Shown here piece after piece: positions 1 through 9,131 of a DNA stretch of 64,000 nucleotides. The number at the start of each line of letters is the position of its first letter. Positions within the stretch are counted from its first letter, which is position 1. Source of the stretch: Parafilimonas terrae (GTDB taxonomy: Bacteria; Bacteroidota; Bacteroidia; Chitinophagales; Chitinophagaceae); assembly GCF_900115755.1 (NCBI RefSeq), contig NZ_FOXQ01000008.1, forward strand, positions 149,867 through 213,866, given 5' to 3'. Both the position numbers and the translations under genes were made by a program. The notes under the pieces were generated by a model. That model did not search any database. It had not been told where the DNA came from and was given only the letters and a program-made list of their open reading frames with translations.

Positions 1-1805
1 AGGTTCTCTACATTCAGCTTATATGAAGAGGTTTGTTTAACCGTTGCCTTTGCAACAATATTGCCCTGCCTGTTTGATACCTGCAAACTATAGCTGGCGG
101 ATGCATCCAATCCTTTTATATATAGCATGCCTTGAACAGGATTCGGAGAAACAGAGATAGCAGATGCTTCATTTATGGTTACAGCAACAACATTGGTTGT
201 TTCTATATTGCCTGATGGGTTTACCTGCTGTACGCGATAATAATTAGTGCCAGGCAAAGGATTATTGTCTGTAAAGGATTGTGTTTTACTATTTGTTCCT
301 GTAGTGCTGCTAACAACCCTGCCTATATTTACCCATGTGCCTGTAGTTTGAATGGTATTATAAGCAGTGGCACGTTGCACTACATAATGATCTCTACCAT
401 TTAATTCTGTGTTCTGCCAGTTTAAGGTTATACTGTTATTGCGGTTGCGCCACCACTTAAGTATTTTCTGAATCTTTTTGGCAATAGGTGTGCTGCCGTT
501 GTTGTAACGGGCCAAGGCAAGGTTGTAGTATGGCTGTGGGCCACCCTCTGGGATCAGCATATTGCCTGCAACTACAATTTTACCATCAGTTTGCAGACTT
601 AAAGAAGCGGCGTATTGATAATATCCAAAATCGGTTAAAGTTTTTCCCCCGTCCCCAAATGCGGTATTTAAATTACCATCTTTATTAAACTGTGCAACCG
701 AAAACATTTGCCTGGCGTCGTCTTCAGGTAAAGGGCGTGCAAAACCGCATGCGGTAATTTTTCCGTCCTGTTGCAGTGCTACATCATTTGAACCACTATT
801 ATACGCATCAAAATTAGCAAGCGCTATACCGTTATTGCCAAAGCTGCTGTCATAAAAGCCATTGGGGTTAAACCGCACCACGCACATACTTGATGTGGTT
901 ATACCGGCAGGCGCCACGCGGCCAGATGCGAGTATTTTTCCATCTGGCTGCAGGGCAAGCGAATAAAGCACATCGGTGCTGTTGTTATAATCTATAATGC
1001 GTTTGCCATTATAACCAAAACTGCTGTCAAGTGTGCCATCTGTTTTAAAACGGGCTATTAAAAAATTGGCTGAAGAATTTCTGTCAGTAAAATAACTGCC
1101 GCCTACTATTATCTTTCCATCGGGCTGTAATACAAGGCAGTTAATATTGTCAACGCCCGACAAATACACATTTGATATGCCATTTACACCAAATGTATTG
1201 TCTAAACTACCATCGGGCATATACCGCAATACAGTGGTATTCTGTGATTGATCGCTGCCCGCCTGCACTATCCTGCCATCTTCCATTACGCCCATGCCCC
1301 TTGCAGTTACACCATGTCCAACGGAAAAATTAACGCCAACAAGCCCGTTTTTACCAAAAGAAAGATCGGGGCTACCATCGGGTAGATATTGTGCTAATAT
1401 AGGAGAAGGATACCCCAGCTTTAGCCCTCCTCCATAACCCCCCGCAAGTATTTTTCCACTTTTTAATAAAACAAGATTGTAAATGCCAGAAAGGCTTATA
1501 AAATCTTCACCCGGAGGGTCAGGCCAGGGGCTTTTCAATATCCCTTTTTCACCAAAACTTTCATCAATTTTTCCATCCGGCAGGTACCTGGCAATAGCAA
1601 ATGCATCCATAGTATCATCGGTAAGGGTCGTTTCGCCAGCTATTAAAATTTTCCCATCGCTTTGAATTGCTGTTGCCCGCACTATGCCAAAGCCATAGTT
1701 CAAAACTTTTCCGCTGTCATTAAATGTGTTGTCTAATGTTCCCGGCTGCGCTTTTATTGTGTTTTCAACAATTAAAGCGGCCACAATGAGTAAAAAGAAT
1801 TTCAT
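1..1805 (-). CDS. Delta-60 repeat secreted protein with T9SS-type C-terminal domain (3' end outside window)
   Basis: The minus strand is open from an ATG at 1803-1805 to the window edge, giving about 600 residues without a stop. The protein starts with a signal peptide (MKFFLLIVAALIV..., ending near KAQ). About seven repeats follow, each with a D-x-x-F-G-x-x-G-type motif and a QPDGKI-type motif, which is the delta-60 repeat pattern (predicted beta-propeller). After the repeats comes a fibronectin-like stretch (NWQNTELNGRDHYVVQR). The last visible part, VSPNPVQGMLYIKG, is typical of a type A T9SS sorting domain, so the protein is probably exported through the outer membrane and anchored at the cell surface. 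The true stop lies just beyond position 1. The gene lies 56 bp downstream of the esterase gene on the same strand and may be co-transcribed with it. Substrate or ligand unknown. Confidence 0.85.
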   Translation of the reverse strand, partial: MKFFLLIVAALIVENTIKAQPGTLDNTFNDSGKVLNYGFGIVRATAIQSDGKILIAGETTLTDDTMDAFAIARYLPDGKIDESFGEKGILKSPWPDPPGEDFISLSGIYNLVLLKSGKILAGGYGGGLKLGYPSPILAQYLPDGSPDLSFGKNGLVGVNFSVGHGVTARGMGVMEDGRIVQAGSDQSQNTTVLRYMPDGSLDNTFGVNGISNVYLSGVDNINCLVLQPDGKIIVGGSYFTDRNSSANFLIARFKTDGTLDSSFGYNGKRIIDYNNSTDVLYSLALQPDGKILASGRVAPAGITTSSMCVVRFNPNGFYDSSFGNNGIALANFDAYNSGSNDVALQQDGKITACGFARPLPEDDARQMFSVAQFNKDGNLNTAFGDGGKTLTDFGYYQYAASLSLQTDGKIVVAGNMLIPEGGPQPYYNLALARYNNGSTPIAKKIQKILKWWRNRNNSITLNWQNTELNGRDHYVVQRATAYNTIQTTGTWVNIGRVVSSTTGTNSKTQSFTDNNPLPGTNYYRVQQVNPSGNIETTNVVAVTINEASAISVSPNPVQGMLYIKGLDASASYSLQVSNRQGNIVAKATVKQTSSYKLNVEN

Positions 1806-1861
1806 ATTGTATAGTTTAAAAAATTAAAAAAATTATGCAGTTTATGGCAATGGTTAAATAA

Positions 1862-3316
1862 TTATTCGTCACCGGGATCTAAAAAAAACTGCCCATCGCA
1901 GTTATTCGTATTGGAGCAGGCTGCGTTCTGGTTGGCCACCTGGCATAAATGCCGTTTGTCTTCACATTCTATAAATGCCGTAGTGCCGGTGTAATGATTG
2001 GCAGCATCCTGGTAATGCAATATCAACTGGAAAAAATTAGCGGCCCTCGCGGCAATGTATTTATAAGTATCTGCCCTGTTTGCAGCGCCGGTGCCAAAAT
2101 TACTTGCATAGCTGCTTCCATTACTGTCAAGCCCATGCTTCATCTGGCAATCAACAAATATCAAAGTGGCAATGCCGGCATTTTTTAAAACGGTATATAT
2201 TTTTTGGGAACCCATTGAATAAATATCCGGGTTGCCATTTATATCAGGATTTACTGTGTAAGCAACCCCTGTACCTGGGCACGCCCCAACACAATGCGTT
2301 TCTGAATGAATGCTGATATTGGTGGGAATATTGTAAGGGCTGTACACAGCATTGGCTGGTGCATAAAACAATGCCGTGGTATCAATCGGCAATGTAGAAT
2401 CTTTTAGCCCGTGAAAAGAAATTACAGGCGGTTTATAACCATCATTATTCCTGAAGAATGCACCCGGGTTGCTTTTGAAAGATTTATGTATAAACACATT
2501 GCCCCAATTGTTTAAAACGCCTTTTATAAAACGCCTGTAATCTAAAGTATCGTTATACACATCATTTGCTTTGGCAGTATCAGGGTCATAAAAATCGGCG
2601 TTTATGGAGGCGCCTAAAGCTGTTCTTACACCAGGCAGTATACTGTCAATTTTGCTTTGCCTATAATAATAAGCACACATCATGGCGGTTATACTACCGG
2701 CACTGCTGCCACCGAGAAAAACATTGTTGGTATCTATCCTGTAAGGGTCGCCGGTAACATTGGCGCCTAAATTAATTTGCCGCTGTATTATACAGCGTAT
2801 AGCGCCCCTGGCATCCTGCTGCGCCCGGTAAATTGCCAATGGCCCTTGCGCGGTTATATAATCTTCATCATTATAATTGCCTCGCCTGTATTCTACATCA
2901 AAAGCTACAAAACCTTTTTTGGCAAACTCCTGGCAAATGGTAATTGCATCGTCGCCATTGCCGAGGCCGGTGCAGTCTTCAAAACCGCCACCATGAAACA
3001 TAATTACCGCCGGCAATGCACAGGTTGTATAATTTACATCTGTTGGATAAAACACCCTGTAAAAAAGGTCTGTGGGTGCGCAATTGCAAGTGGTGCTTGT
3101 TGGCGAAGTGCCGCAGCCGAACTTATAGCGCACATCGCTGAATGTGGAAGGCATGCCTGTTTGTTTGCCGTAATTAATAATGATGATATTGTTACTGCCA
3201 TTAATGGCATGCGGGCTTAAATTCATGTCTTTTTCACAATTAAATGGATCAGCACAAGGCTGGGCAACGGAACTATAAAAAATTAGTAATAGCAGTGGCA
3301 GCAGGGTGGTTTTCAT
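1862..3316 (-). CDS. Secreted alpha/beta-hydrolase (carboxylesterase-like)
   Basis: A 484-residue protein with a signal peptide (residues 1 to about 19, cleavage after SVAQ). It carries the two hallmarks of the carboxylesterase / hormone-sensitive-lipase-like group: an oxyanion-hole motif HGGG at residues 108-111 and a nucleophile elbow GSSAG at 203-207, with Ser205 as the likely nucleophile. A later segment, PPVISFHGLKDSTLPID, fits the region that carries the acid residue, and MKHGLD near residue 400 is a plausible catalytic His site. It is longer than the usual 300-residue esterase and has an extra Cys-containing tail (about residues 440-484), so it may act on a polymer or on an esterified side group. 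Predicted periplasmic or extracellular. Start chosen at the ATG that gives a clean signal peptide. The real substrate cannot be read from sequence. Confidence 0.82.
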   Translation of the reverse strand: MKTTLLPLLLLIFYSSVAQPCADPFNCEKDMNLSPHAINGSNNIIIINYGKQTGMPSTFSDVRYKFGCGTSPTSTTCNCAPTDLFYRVFYPTDVNYTTCALPAVIMFHGGGFEDCTGLGNGDDAITICQEFAKKGFVAFDVEYRRGNYNDEDYITAQGPLAIYRAQQDARGAIRCIIQRQINLGANVTGDPYRIDTNNVFLGGSSAGSITAMMCAYYYRQSKIDSILPGVRTALGASINADFYDPDTAKANDVYNDTLDYRRFIKGVLNNWGNVFIHKSFKSNPGAFFRNNDGYKPPVISFHGLKDSTLPIDTTALFYAPANAVYSPYNIPTNISIHSETHCVGACPGTGVAYTVNPDINGNPDIYSMGSQKIYTVLKNAGIATLIFVDCQMKHGLDSNGSSYASNFGTGAANRADTYKYIAARAANFFQLILHYQDAANHYTGTTAFIECEDKRHLCQVANQNAACSNTNNCDGQFFLDPGDE

Positions 3317-3945
3317 AAAGCTGGTAGTTAAAAATCGTAAGTAATAAAGCTAATAAAAATTCACAATAAAAAGAAAATACAGCAATCCTGATTGAAATTA
3401 TTAGCTGTGTTGTATTTGATGCGTTTATTCCTACACTTGCAAGGTCATAGTTGCAAAAACCTTCAGGCCAGGAAGGCAGATAATAATTAGAAAAAGTCTT
3501 GTGCTTTAATAATGCACCCGCACCAATTAATAAGCAGGTACTTTTAAGGAATTGTTTTCGTGATTGCAACATAAGCGCTAGGATTAAAGTTGATTGCAAC
3601 AGTTAGTAACATAAAGCTATTGAAATAAAATATACCTATCCAATAATTTTTTGTCTAAGGCGAATAAGCCCCACTCCTGGCATGTTGAAAAATACCAGAG
3701 GTAAAATATTTCCGCGTTCTTCTTTGTTTTGAATTACCAGCCGCAGGCGTTGTCTAGCAACAGATTAATTGTAAAACTTAAATCATCAATATCTCTTCAA
3801 TCTTTAAGCGCAATATTCATTTATGAATAATTTATTCATTGTATCAATAAATATAACCCCGGCTTTATTTTTGAAAGCAGATAATCTGTTTCAATCGAAG
3901 GCGCCGTTACTTTCACGGACTAACAAACTACTTTAAGACCCTGTC
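3317..3945. other. Intergenic region, possible signal-peptide gene fragment
   Basis: No convincing gene. On the minus strand from about 3570 to 3400 an open frame reads like the start of an exported protein (QSRKQFLKSTCLLIGAGALL, then LPSWPEGFCNYDLASVGI) before degrading into low-complexity hydrophobic sequence that runs into the esterase start. This may be the remnant of a lost secreted protein, but the evidence is weak. The plus-strand part near 3866-3873 contains TATTTTTG, which fits the Bacteroidota -7 promoter consensus TAnnTTTG, and a palindrome at 3823-3839 is described separately. Confidence 0.3.
3823..3839. promoter_or_regulatory. Palindromic operator candidate, copy 1
   Basis: ATGAATAATTTATTCAT has perfect 8-bp arms around one central base. 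It lies 106 bp upstream of the small gene at 3946 and just upstream of a TATTTTTG promoter-like box. The same 15-bp core, TGAATAATnTATTCA, recurs at 5700-5714 ahead of the TIR gene, so both may bind one regulator. Confidence 0.4.
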
Positions 3946-4167
3946 ATGCAAAGAAAATCCAATGAGGAAAACATATATGAAAACCTGCTCGCTGCCGGCT
4001 TTACCAAAAGCGAGATAGATTCAACGCTTTATAAATTTCTGCAAGCAGAAATTGAACAAAGAAAAACATACAGAAAGCTTTCAACCGCTGGTAAAGTGTT
4101 GTGGCATATAAGAAAACTCCCGTTATGGATCAGGCATTTCTACTCGCTCTTAAAACAGAGTTGTTAA
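3946..4167 (+). CDS. Small hypothetical protein (73 aa)
   Basis: A short open frame starting MQRKSNEENIYENLLAAGF, charged and predicted mostly helical, with no transmembrane segment or signal peptide. I do not recognise the family. Support for it being real is the coding-like composition, a promoter-like box at 3866-3873 and the absence of any competing frame. It stands alone, followed by about 130 bp before the convergent TlpA-like gene ends at 4302. It could be a small regulatory or adaptor protein; no function is assigned. Confidence 0.45.
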   Translation: MQRKSNEENIYENLLAAGFTKSEIDSTLYKFLQAEIEQRKTYRKLSTAGKVLWHIRKLPLWIRHFYSLLKQSC

Positions 4168-4301
4168 GGCGTTGGCTTTTCTGAATATCTAAGTCGTGCG
4201 TATGCTCAAATTATTTATCACAAAAGCAGCACAAAGTTAGCTGAGTTGAAAACAGGGAAAGTAGAAACAATCCCTGTATCGTCTAAACAAGAAAAACCAA
4301 G

Positions 4302-5594
4302 CTACCATGAAGCCTTAATCACTGCTACTTCCATGTTTCTTTCTGTTTCCTCTAAAGCAAGGCCATATTTTGACAAGAAACCATTCCATTGCTGTACGTT
4401 ATAACTGTATATGTCAAATGGAAAATCGAAACTTATGTTTTTGGTTAGCCCTGTTGCATCAATTACAGGTGCAGGCAACATATAATTCAGCATGTCAATA
4501 AACCGGGAGAGCGGCTGGTTGTGCATATACTTATGCAGTGACGTTCTTTCTATATCTGTTGCTGCGCTGTCTGCTTTTAGAGAAACGGTATCTCCATTAC
4601 CAACCTTTTTTAACACATAACATTTCAAGTTTCTTTCCTCATTAAAAGCGATAGCATGAAATGTTCGTTGAAGATCCTGTCGCATATATGTTTTTACCTC
4701 AACAGGTGAAGCAGGCACTATCACTTCATAACAATAGCTGTTTTTATTATCTTTCTCTGCGTCCTGATGCAGCATAAATCCGGATGAATCTTTTACCTCG
4801 ATTATGGTTCTGTTGGCAGGATATTTCAGCACCTCGGGGTAAGCCAGCTGGTACAGCGTGAGCAGGGGATAATTGATTACGTAAAATCTTTTAGCCTTTC
4901 CCTCATTCAGCTCCTGGCTGCCTATAAAGGCAGGGATGCCATCTTTATAAGGTGTAATGATTGACCTGTATATAAAATTGCTGCCATCACCACCATTACC
5001 ATCTACAAACAAAGGTGTATTCTTGTCGAAGCCCCAATCATTCTTTACCGGGAAACGGATTTTTTCTCCTGCCAGCAGGGCCTGAATGCTTTCCGGTGTA
5101 ACGGCCCATGAGTAAGTTGAGCCAATAATAAGGCCCTTTTCATTAATCACAATAACATGCGGTACGGTTTCGTGAGGGAACAAATGGTTTAGCATGGTAT
5201 CGTGTAATGGCATCGGCACGGTAAGCGTTAAGCCGGTGCGTTGTTTTACCCTTGTCAAAACCTGCTTCACCCGCTCGTCAGGATCATCCTCAGCAGGATA
5301 GGGGTTTACCAGCAAAACCTGTATCCTGTCTTTAAACTTATCCTGCAAAGCCTGCATTTTAGGGAAAGCTTCTATACAGGAGCCACAATAGGTGCTCCAC
5401 ATATCAAGAATTATAAGCTTGCCTTTAAAGTCTGAAAGCCTGGCTGTTTTAGAAGGATAATTAAGCATTTGCCTGAAGGTGAAATCAACAACCGTATCAC
5501 CAACATTTAAAGGATGAATGGTTTTACCTGTTTTATTTTGGGCATCAGCAAATTTTACTGTCAGGCAAAACAGTAATAAGAGAAAGTATTTCAT
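4302..5594 (-). CDS. TlpA-like thioredoxin-fold protein
   Basis: A 430-residue exported protein. Residues 1-19 form a signal peptide (MKYFLLLLFCLTVKFADAQ). Residues about 28-180 form a redoxin/TlpA domain: GDTVVDFTF, LSDFKGKLIILDMWSTYCGSC, with the redox-active CGSC at 70-73 and a cis-Pro loop region (VPHVIVIN) later. This domain is followed by about 250 residues without a family I recognise, typical of the long Bacteroidota periplasmic TlpA-like proteins that carry an extra C-terminal domain. Its likely role is thiol-disulfide exchange in the periplasm, with the client protein unknown. The gene is divergent from the TIR gene at 5744; their 149-bp intergenic region holds the palindrome at 5700-5714. 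Confidence 0.82.
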   Translation of the reverse strand: MKYFLLLLFCLTVKFADAQNKTGKTIHPLNVGDTVVDFTFRQMLNYPSKTARLSDFKGKLIILDMWSTYCGSCIEAFPKMQALQDKFKDRIQVLLVNPYPAEDDPDERVKQVLTRVKQRTGLTLTVPMPLHDTMLNHLFPHETVPHVIVINEKGLIIGSTYSWAVTPESIQALLAGEKIRFPVKNDWGFDKNTPLFVDGNGGDGSNFIYRSIITPYKDGIPAFIGSQELNEGKAKRFYVINYPLLTLYQLAYPEVLKYPANRTIIEVKDSSGFMLHQDAEKDNKNSYCYEVIVPASPVEVKTYMRQDLQRTFHAIAFNEERNLKCYVLKKVGNGDTVSLKADSAATDIERTSLHKYMHNQPLSRFIDMLNYMLPAPVIDATGLTKNISFDFPFDIYSYNVQQWNGFLSKYGLALEETERNMEVAVIKASW

Positions 5595-5699
5595 GTGTAA
5601 TTCCTTTTTTAAATAGTTTTACACTGCACTATTTTCAGGAATTACATTAAAGAAGTGTTGCAAAAATGAAAGCTATTACCTGAATAAAAAATGCACGCC

Positions 5700-5714
5700 T
5701 GAATAATATATTCA
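5700..5714. promoter_or_regulatory. Palindromic operator candidate, copy 2
   Basis: TGAATAATATATTCA has perfect 6-bp arms and differs from copy 1 (3823-3839) only in the central base. It lies 29 bp upstream of the TIR gene start and in the divergent region with the TlpA-like gene. A partial direct repeat (CCTGAATAA) sits immediately upstream, near 5680. Confidence 0.4.
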
Positions 5715-5743
5715 CGACTGCTTTATGAAAGAAATATAAACCT

Positions 5744-7795
5744 ATGAACACTCCTCCAGATGTAAATTCAGAGCTAAATTTTGTACGGAATATCATGCGC
5801 GATGCCATTGGTGTTATGAAGCTGTTTCCGGAAGGTTTTTATAAAACAAACAGCAACAGGCCGGAAATAGAAACTTCGTTAGTGATGTTTACCCCTAGTG
5901 TAAAAAAAATTTTGGCGGATAATAAAATACAGGCATGGCTAAAACAAGTCATGGAGTCTTTCCCAAAAGGTTTTCAGCCTGTATTCATTCAGAGTAGCAA
6001 CATCATAGCCCAAGTACTTGATTCTTTTTCCGGCGATAGTTTGCCCACTTTAATGGAACTAAGTTTCCGGGATGAAAAAGCTTTTATGCTTTTGAATAGC
6101 TTAATGCAACTTCGGTCTGAAAGAAAAGACAGCGGAGATAAGCAGGAGGGTTTTGAGTTAGCTTTACAATATGAACTTTACAGGCGGCAGGTAGCAGCAG
6201 GATCGCCTTACGGGCAATTGTTAACTACCCTTTTGGGCAGGGATGCCCTGTTATGGTTAAGAGCTGCCAGCAAGGATGGTTATGGAAAAATGCAGCCGCA
6301 TGAATTTTCCCGCAGTGGCTGGATTGACATCTGGACAATAAAAAACCAGATAGATATTGAAAAGGAATTTCTGGAAATACCTCCGCAGTACGATCACTTA
6401 TCGAAAATAGTAGTTGCCTTATCATGGACGCTGGCGGCCCTGGCATCTTTTATTCCTCCCGACATATTTTTAGGGGAAGCATTGCCGACAATTACCTCGT
6501 TGCGCGACGGGAGATTAACTGTCACTAAAGGACAATATACAGTAGGTGCTTTTCATCCGGAGTCGATGTTGAAACTGGTTCAGATTTTAGCGGAGGGCCT
6601 TGTTAACCCGCTTTTATCTGCCGCAGACCTGATGTGGGTTGCCGTTAGTTTAGCTCATCTCCACGAGGTTAAAACATCTGTAACACGCACTGCAATATTG
6701 AATGAAGGGCGGTTTAATATATTTCTTAGCCACAGGGGCCTGGATGCCAAACTGGTGTTATCTGAAAGTGTGCGGCAACTGCATGCCGAACACGGGGTTT
6801 TCCTGGATTGTTTAACGCTGCCACATGGCGTAATTAACCGGTCTTTTGTTTTTGGTTCTTTAGCTAAATCAGATAAGGTATTGATAATTGAAACAGAAAA
6901 TTTTTATCATTCTGACTGGTGCAGAAAGGAAGCCTGGTTTGCTGATGCCCTAGCTTCGATAGGAGCGGCCAAAGTTGAACGGATAAACCTGGATTCAGCC
7001 AAAGAGCGAATTGCAATTGAAGGGCCATTATCGCGCAGGAAGCCGCAGGACTATGCACTCAATTATCCTGTTACCGGCCGGGTGCTCAGGGATATAGACG
7101 ATTGGACCAGGGAGCCGAATATGAACAGCCTGAAAGCATCCGGTTACCCTATCCATTTTTTGCTGGAACTGGAGAACGTATGTAAAGGTGGAACAAGAGA
7201 GGAAGATAAAGGCTGGATTGAAGCAACCGCGGGCACAATTTTACAAACATTGAAAAATGTTATTCAGCAATGTCCGGAAGGCGATCCCTTTGATGTGTGG
7301 TCTGCTGCACTGCAGCTTTGTTTTGCGGTGTTTGGTATTGGAGCTTATGCAAGGTCTAAAGTAGAAGTACGGCAAAGTATTGATGAAATGAATGCGGCCT
7401 TAAAAAAAATCATCGCGGCTGATTTGCATAAGCATGCTATGTTTAAAGAAAACGGACAACATTATCTCGCACTTATTGCAGCGGCCGCTGTACTGAGTTT
7501 AACGGGGTTTACTTTAAACAATAACATCCTGCCGTTAGTACAAAAAACTTTACATAGTGTAGCAAGGTTACAGGATGGCTTGCTGTTAGCTGATGCGCGT
7601 AACCCTGGGCCAAAACGGGATTTCCAGCTTCAGTTTATAGTAAAGCTGATCAATAATAATATTGGCAGTGTGGGCATTGTACAAAATGCTGACGCGCCGG
7701 TACATCAGCAGCAGGTGGATGGCTTTCCCCTGGAAATTCTGCCCTGTGTTACACTTTACCCGGGCATGAAAGACCCGTTTACTGTTAGTGCCTAA
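5744..7795 (+). CDS. TIR-domain protein (683 aa), putative immune effector
   Basis: A large soluble protein with a central TIR-type domain at about residues 322-430. The domain opens with FNIFLSHRGLDAK (F324 on), continues with VFLDC and a segment SDKVLIIETENFYHSDWCRKE. The SDWCRKE motif (S390-E396) matches the part of TIR domains that carries the catalytic glutamate in NAD-consuming members, so E396 is the candidate catalytic residue. The flanking parts (1-320, 440-683) match no family I know and are mostly helical. Known bacterial TIR proteins either cleave NAD+ or make cyclic ADP-ribose-type signals in anti-phage defence; that role here is inference from the domain and from the neighbouring conflict genes. 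It is a single gene, not obviously co-transcribed with the next gene (213 bp gap). Confidence 0.72.
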   Translation: MNTPPDVNSELNFVRNIMRDAIGVMKLFPEGFYKTNSNRPEIETSLVMFTPSVKKILADNKIQAWLKQVMESFPKGFQPVFIQSSNIIAQVLDSFSGDSLPTLMELSFRDEKAFMLLNSLMQLRSERKDSGDKQEGFELALQYELYRRQVAAGSPYGQLLTTLLGRDALLWLRAASKDGYGKMQPHEFSRSGWIDIWTIKNQIDIEKEFLEIPPQYDHLSKIVVALSWTLAALASFIPPDIFLGEALPTITSLRDGRLTVTKGQYTVGAFHPESMLKLVQILAEGLVNPLLSAADLMWVAVSLAHLHEVKTSVTRTAILNEGRFNIFLSHRGLDAKLVLSESVRQLHAEHGVFLDCLTLPHGVINRSFVFGSLAKSDKVLIIETENFYHSDWCRKEAWFADALASIGAAKVERINLDSAKERIAIEGPLSRRKPQDYALNYPVTGRVLRDIDDWTREPNMNSLKASGYPIHFLLELENVCKGGTREEDKGWIEATAGTILQTLKNVIQQCPEGDPFDVWSAALQLCFAVFGIGAYARSKVEVRQSIDEMNAALKKIIAADLHKHAMFKENGQHYLALIAAAAVLSLTGFTLNNNILPLVQKTLHSVARLQDGLLLADARNPGPKRDFQLQFIVKLINNNIGSVGIVQNADAPVHQQQVDGFPLEILPCVTLYPGMKDPFTVSA

Positions 7796-8008
7796 ATATA
7801 TTAGCTCCTTTACTAGAACTCCTTATAAAGCTAATGCCCCTAAATCCATGTGTGCAGTAGGAGTTCCATAAATGGCAGTTAATTGAATTATTATAATCAA
7901 TTATATGATTTTTTCTTAAATTGCCAATAATTTTAGTGAAATATTGACAGATATAAAAACTCTTGCCCCTTATTTGTAAAAAAATTTCAATCAAATAACC
8001 CGTACACT

Positions 8009-8689
8009 ATGGTTAGTTTCCCTCACATCTCGGTAAATAAATTAGGAGAATATGTTTATGCCACTCCGGCTAAAAAACGCAGTATTCTTAAAACCATGAA
8101 ATACCCCAGCAGCTTCAAGCTGGGCCGGTATCCTGAACCTCAAAGTGCTTTTATTCATTTTATGGCAGATGAAAAACATGATATTGGTATTTTCGAAAAA
8201 AAGAAACAACAGGTTGCCGGCAAAAAAATTACATCTGATTGGGTGAAAACAAATATACCCTGTTGCCTCGAAGCGTTAGATCACCTCATTAATTGCTCAA
8301 GCACCTTGCTCGTTCCTTATCTGCGCTTTAATGCAGAAAAAGGCTTGCCTCCGCAAAACCAAAACACGACAATTCAAAATGTAATAGTACATATTAAACC
8401 GGAAGTTGTTTTACTGGATGCCAAAACAAAAGAAATTAAAGGCGCTATTAAACTGGTGCTTTCAAAAACGAGGCATATTGATTTGCCTGAAGCAAATATT
8501 ATTGCAGCCAGCATTAAAAACCATCTTGAATCGCTTTATAAAATAAAATTGAAACCGGAAAATTGTATAGTAATAGATGTATTTCATCGTCGAAAATATA
8601 CTGCTCCCAAATTCATACAAACTGCAAAGATGCAAATAAAGCTTGCCTGTAACGAAATTCTAACTGCCTGGCCAACGATAACTGATTAA
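8009..8689 (+). CDS. Hypothetical protein (226 aa) in conflict-gene region
   Basis: A soluble protein starting MVSFPHISVNKLGEYVYATP. It has a conserved-looking N-terminal block (SVNKLGEYVYATPAKKR, then KYPSSFKLGRYPEPQ) and a central strand-rich part (VHIKPEVVLLD, EIKGAIKLVLSK). The alternation of strands resembles PD-(D/E)XK nuclease-like folds, but I cannot place the full catalytic set, so this stays a guess. It sits between the TIR gene and the OLD nuclease set, 129 bp upstream of the WYL-like gene, and could be an accessory gene of either. AT-rich like its neighbours. Confidence 0.6.
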   Translation: MVSFPHISVNKLGEYVYATPAKKRSILKTMKYPSSFKLGRYPEPQSAFIHFMADEKHDIGIFEKKKQQVAGKKITSDWVKTNIPCCLEALDHLINCSSTLLVPYLRFNAEKGLPPQNQNTTIQNVIVHIKPEVVLLDAKTKEIKGAIKLVLSKTRHIDLPEANIIAASIKNHLESLYKIKLKPENCIVIDVFHRRKYTAPKFIQTAKMQIKLACNEILTAWPTITD

Positions 8690-8818
8690 GACTATTAAGA
8701 AACTGCTATACTACAAAAATGCTAATCAATTTTAAAGTAATAAGTAGGTAATAGTATTATAAAATAATTTATAATCAAACTGTAGAAGCTGCTTATTTTT
8801 TTAATAAAATAGAATAAA

Positions 8819-9109
8819 ATGAATACAGACATTATTAATGCACTCAAAAATTTAAATGTAATTGAACTTCATTATGAAGGTAAATTAAGAGTTGTTGAAC
8901 CGCATCGTTATGGTAAAACAACAGCTGGAAATGAGTGCCTTCGCGCTTATCAAATAGGAGGGTATAGCTCTTCTGGAAAATTGGGTTGGAAAATGTATGA
9001 CTTAGAAAAAATTAGTGATATCATTATTTCAGACCAAACTTTTGATGGGCCTCGTGAAGATTATAAACATGGCGATAAAAATATGCCAACTATATATGCA
9101 GAACTCTAA
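8819..9109 (+). CDS. WYL-domain-like small protein (96 aa)
   Basis: The short protein contains VIELHYEGKLRVVEPHRYG, AGNECLRAYQIGGYS and LGWKMYDLEKISDI. This order (strand, E-P-H, L-R-A-Y-Q, G-W-K) matches the stand-alone WYL-like beta-barrel proteins found next to defence genes, where the WYL fold is thought to sense a ligand or nucleic acid. It lacks the HTH found in full WYL transcription factors. It ends 22 bp before the OLD-family gene and is probably the first gene of an operon running to 14512. Role in sensing or regulation is inferred. Confidence 0.7.
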   Translation: MNTDIINALKNLNVIELHYEGKLRVVEPHRYGKTTAGNECLRAYQIGGYSSSGKLGWKMYDLEKISDIIISDQTFDGPREDYKHGDKNMPTIYAEL

Positions 9110-9131
9110 ACTTACGTAAACAAAAAACCAT

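Noticed and set aside
2777..3220. Plus-strand 147-codon open frame opposite the esterase gene
   Set aside because: It lies fully inside the well-supported esterase gene, has no family-like motifs and a composition typical of antisense frames.
3273..3599. Minus-strand 108-codon frame with a signal-peptide-like start
   Set aside because: It runs into the esterase start and turns into low-complexity hydrophobic sequence; kept only as a possible remnant in the intergenic entry.
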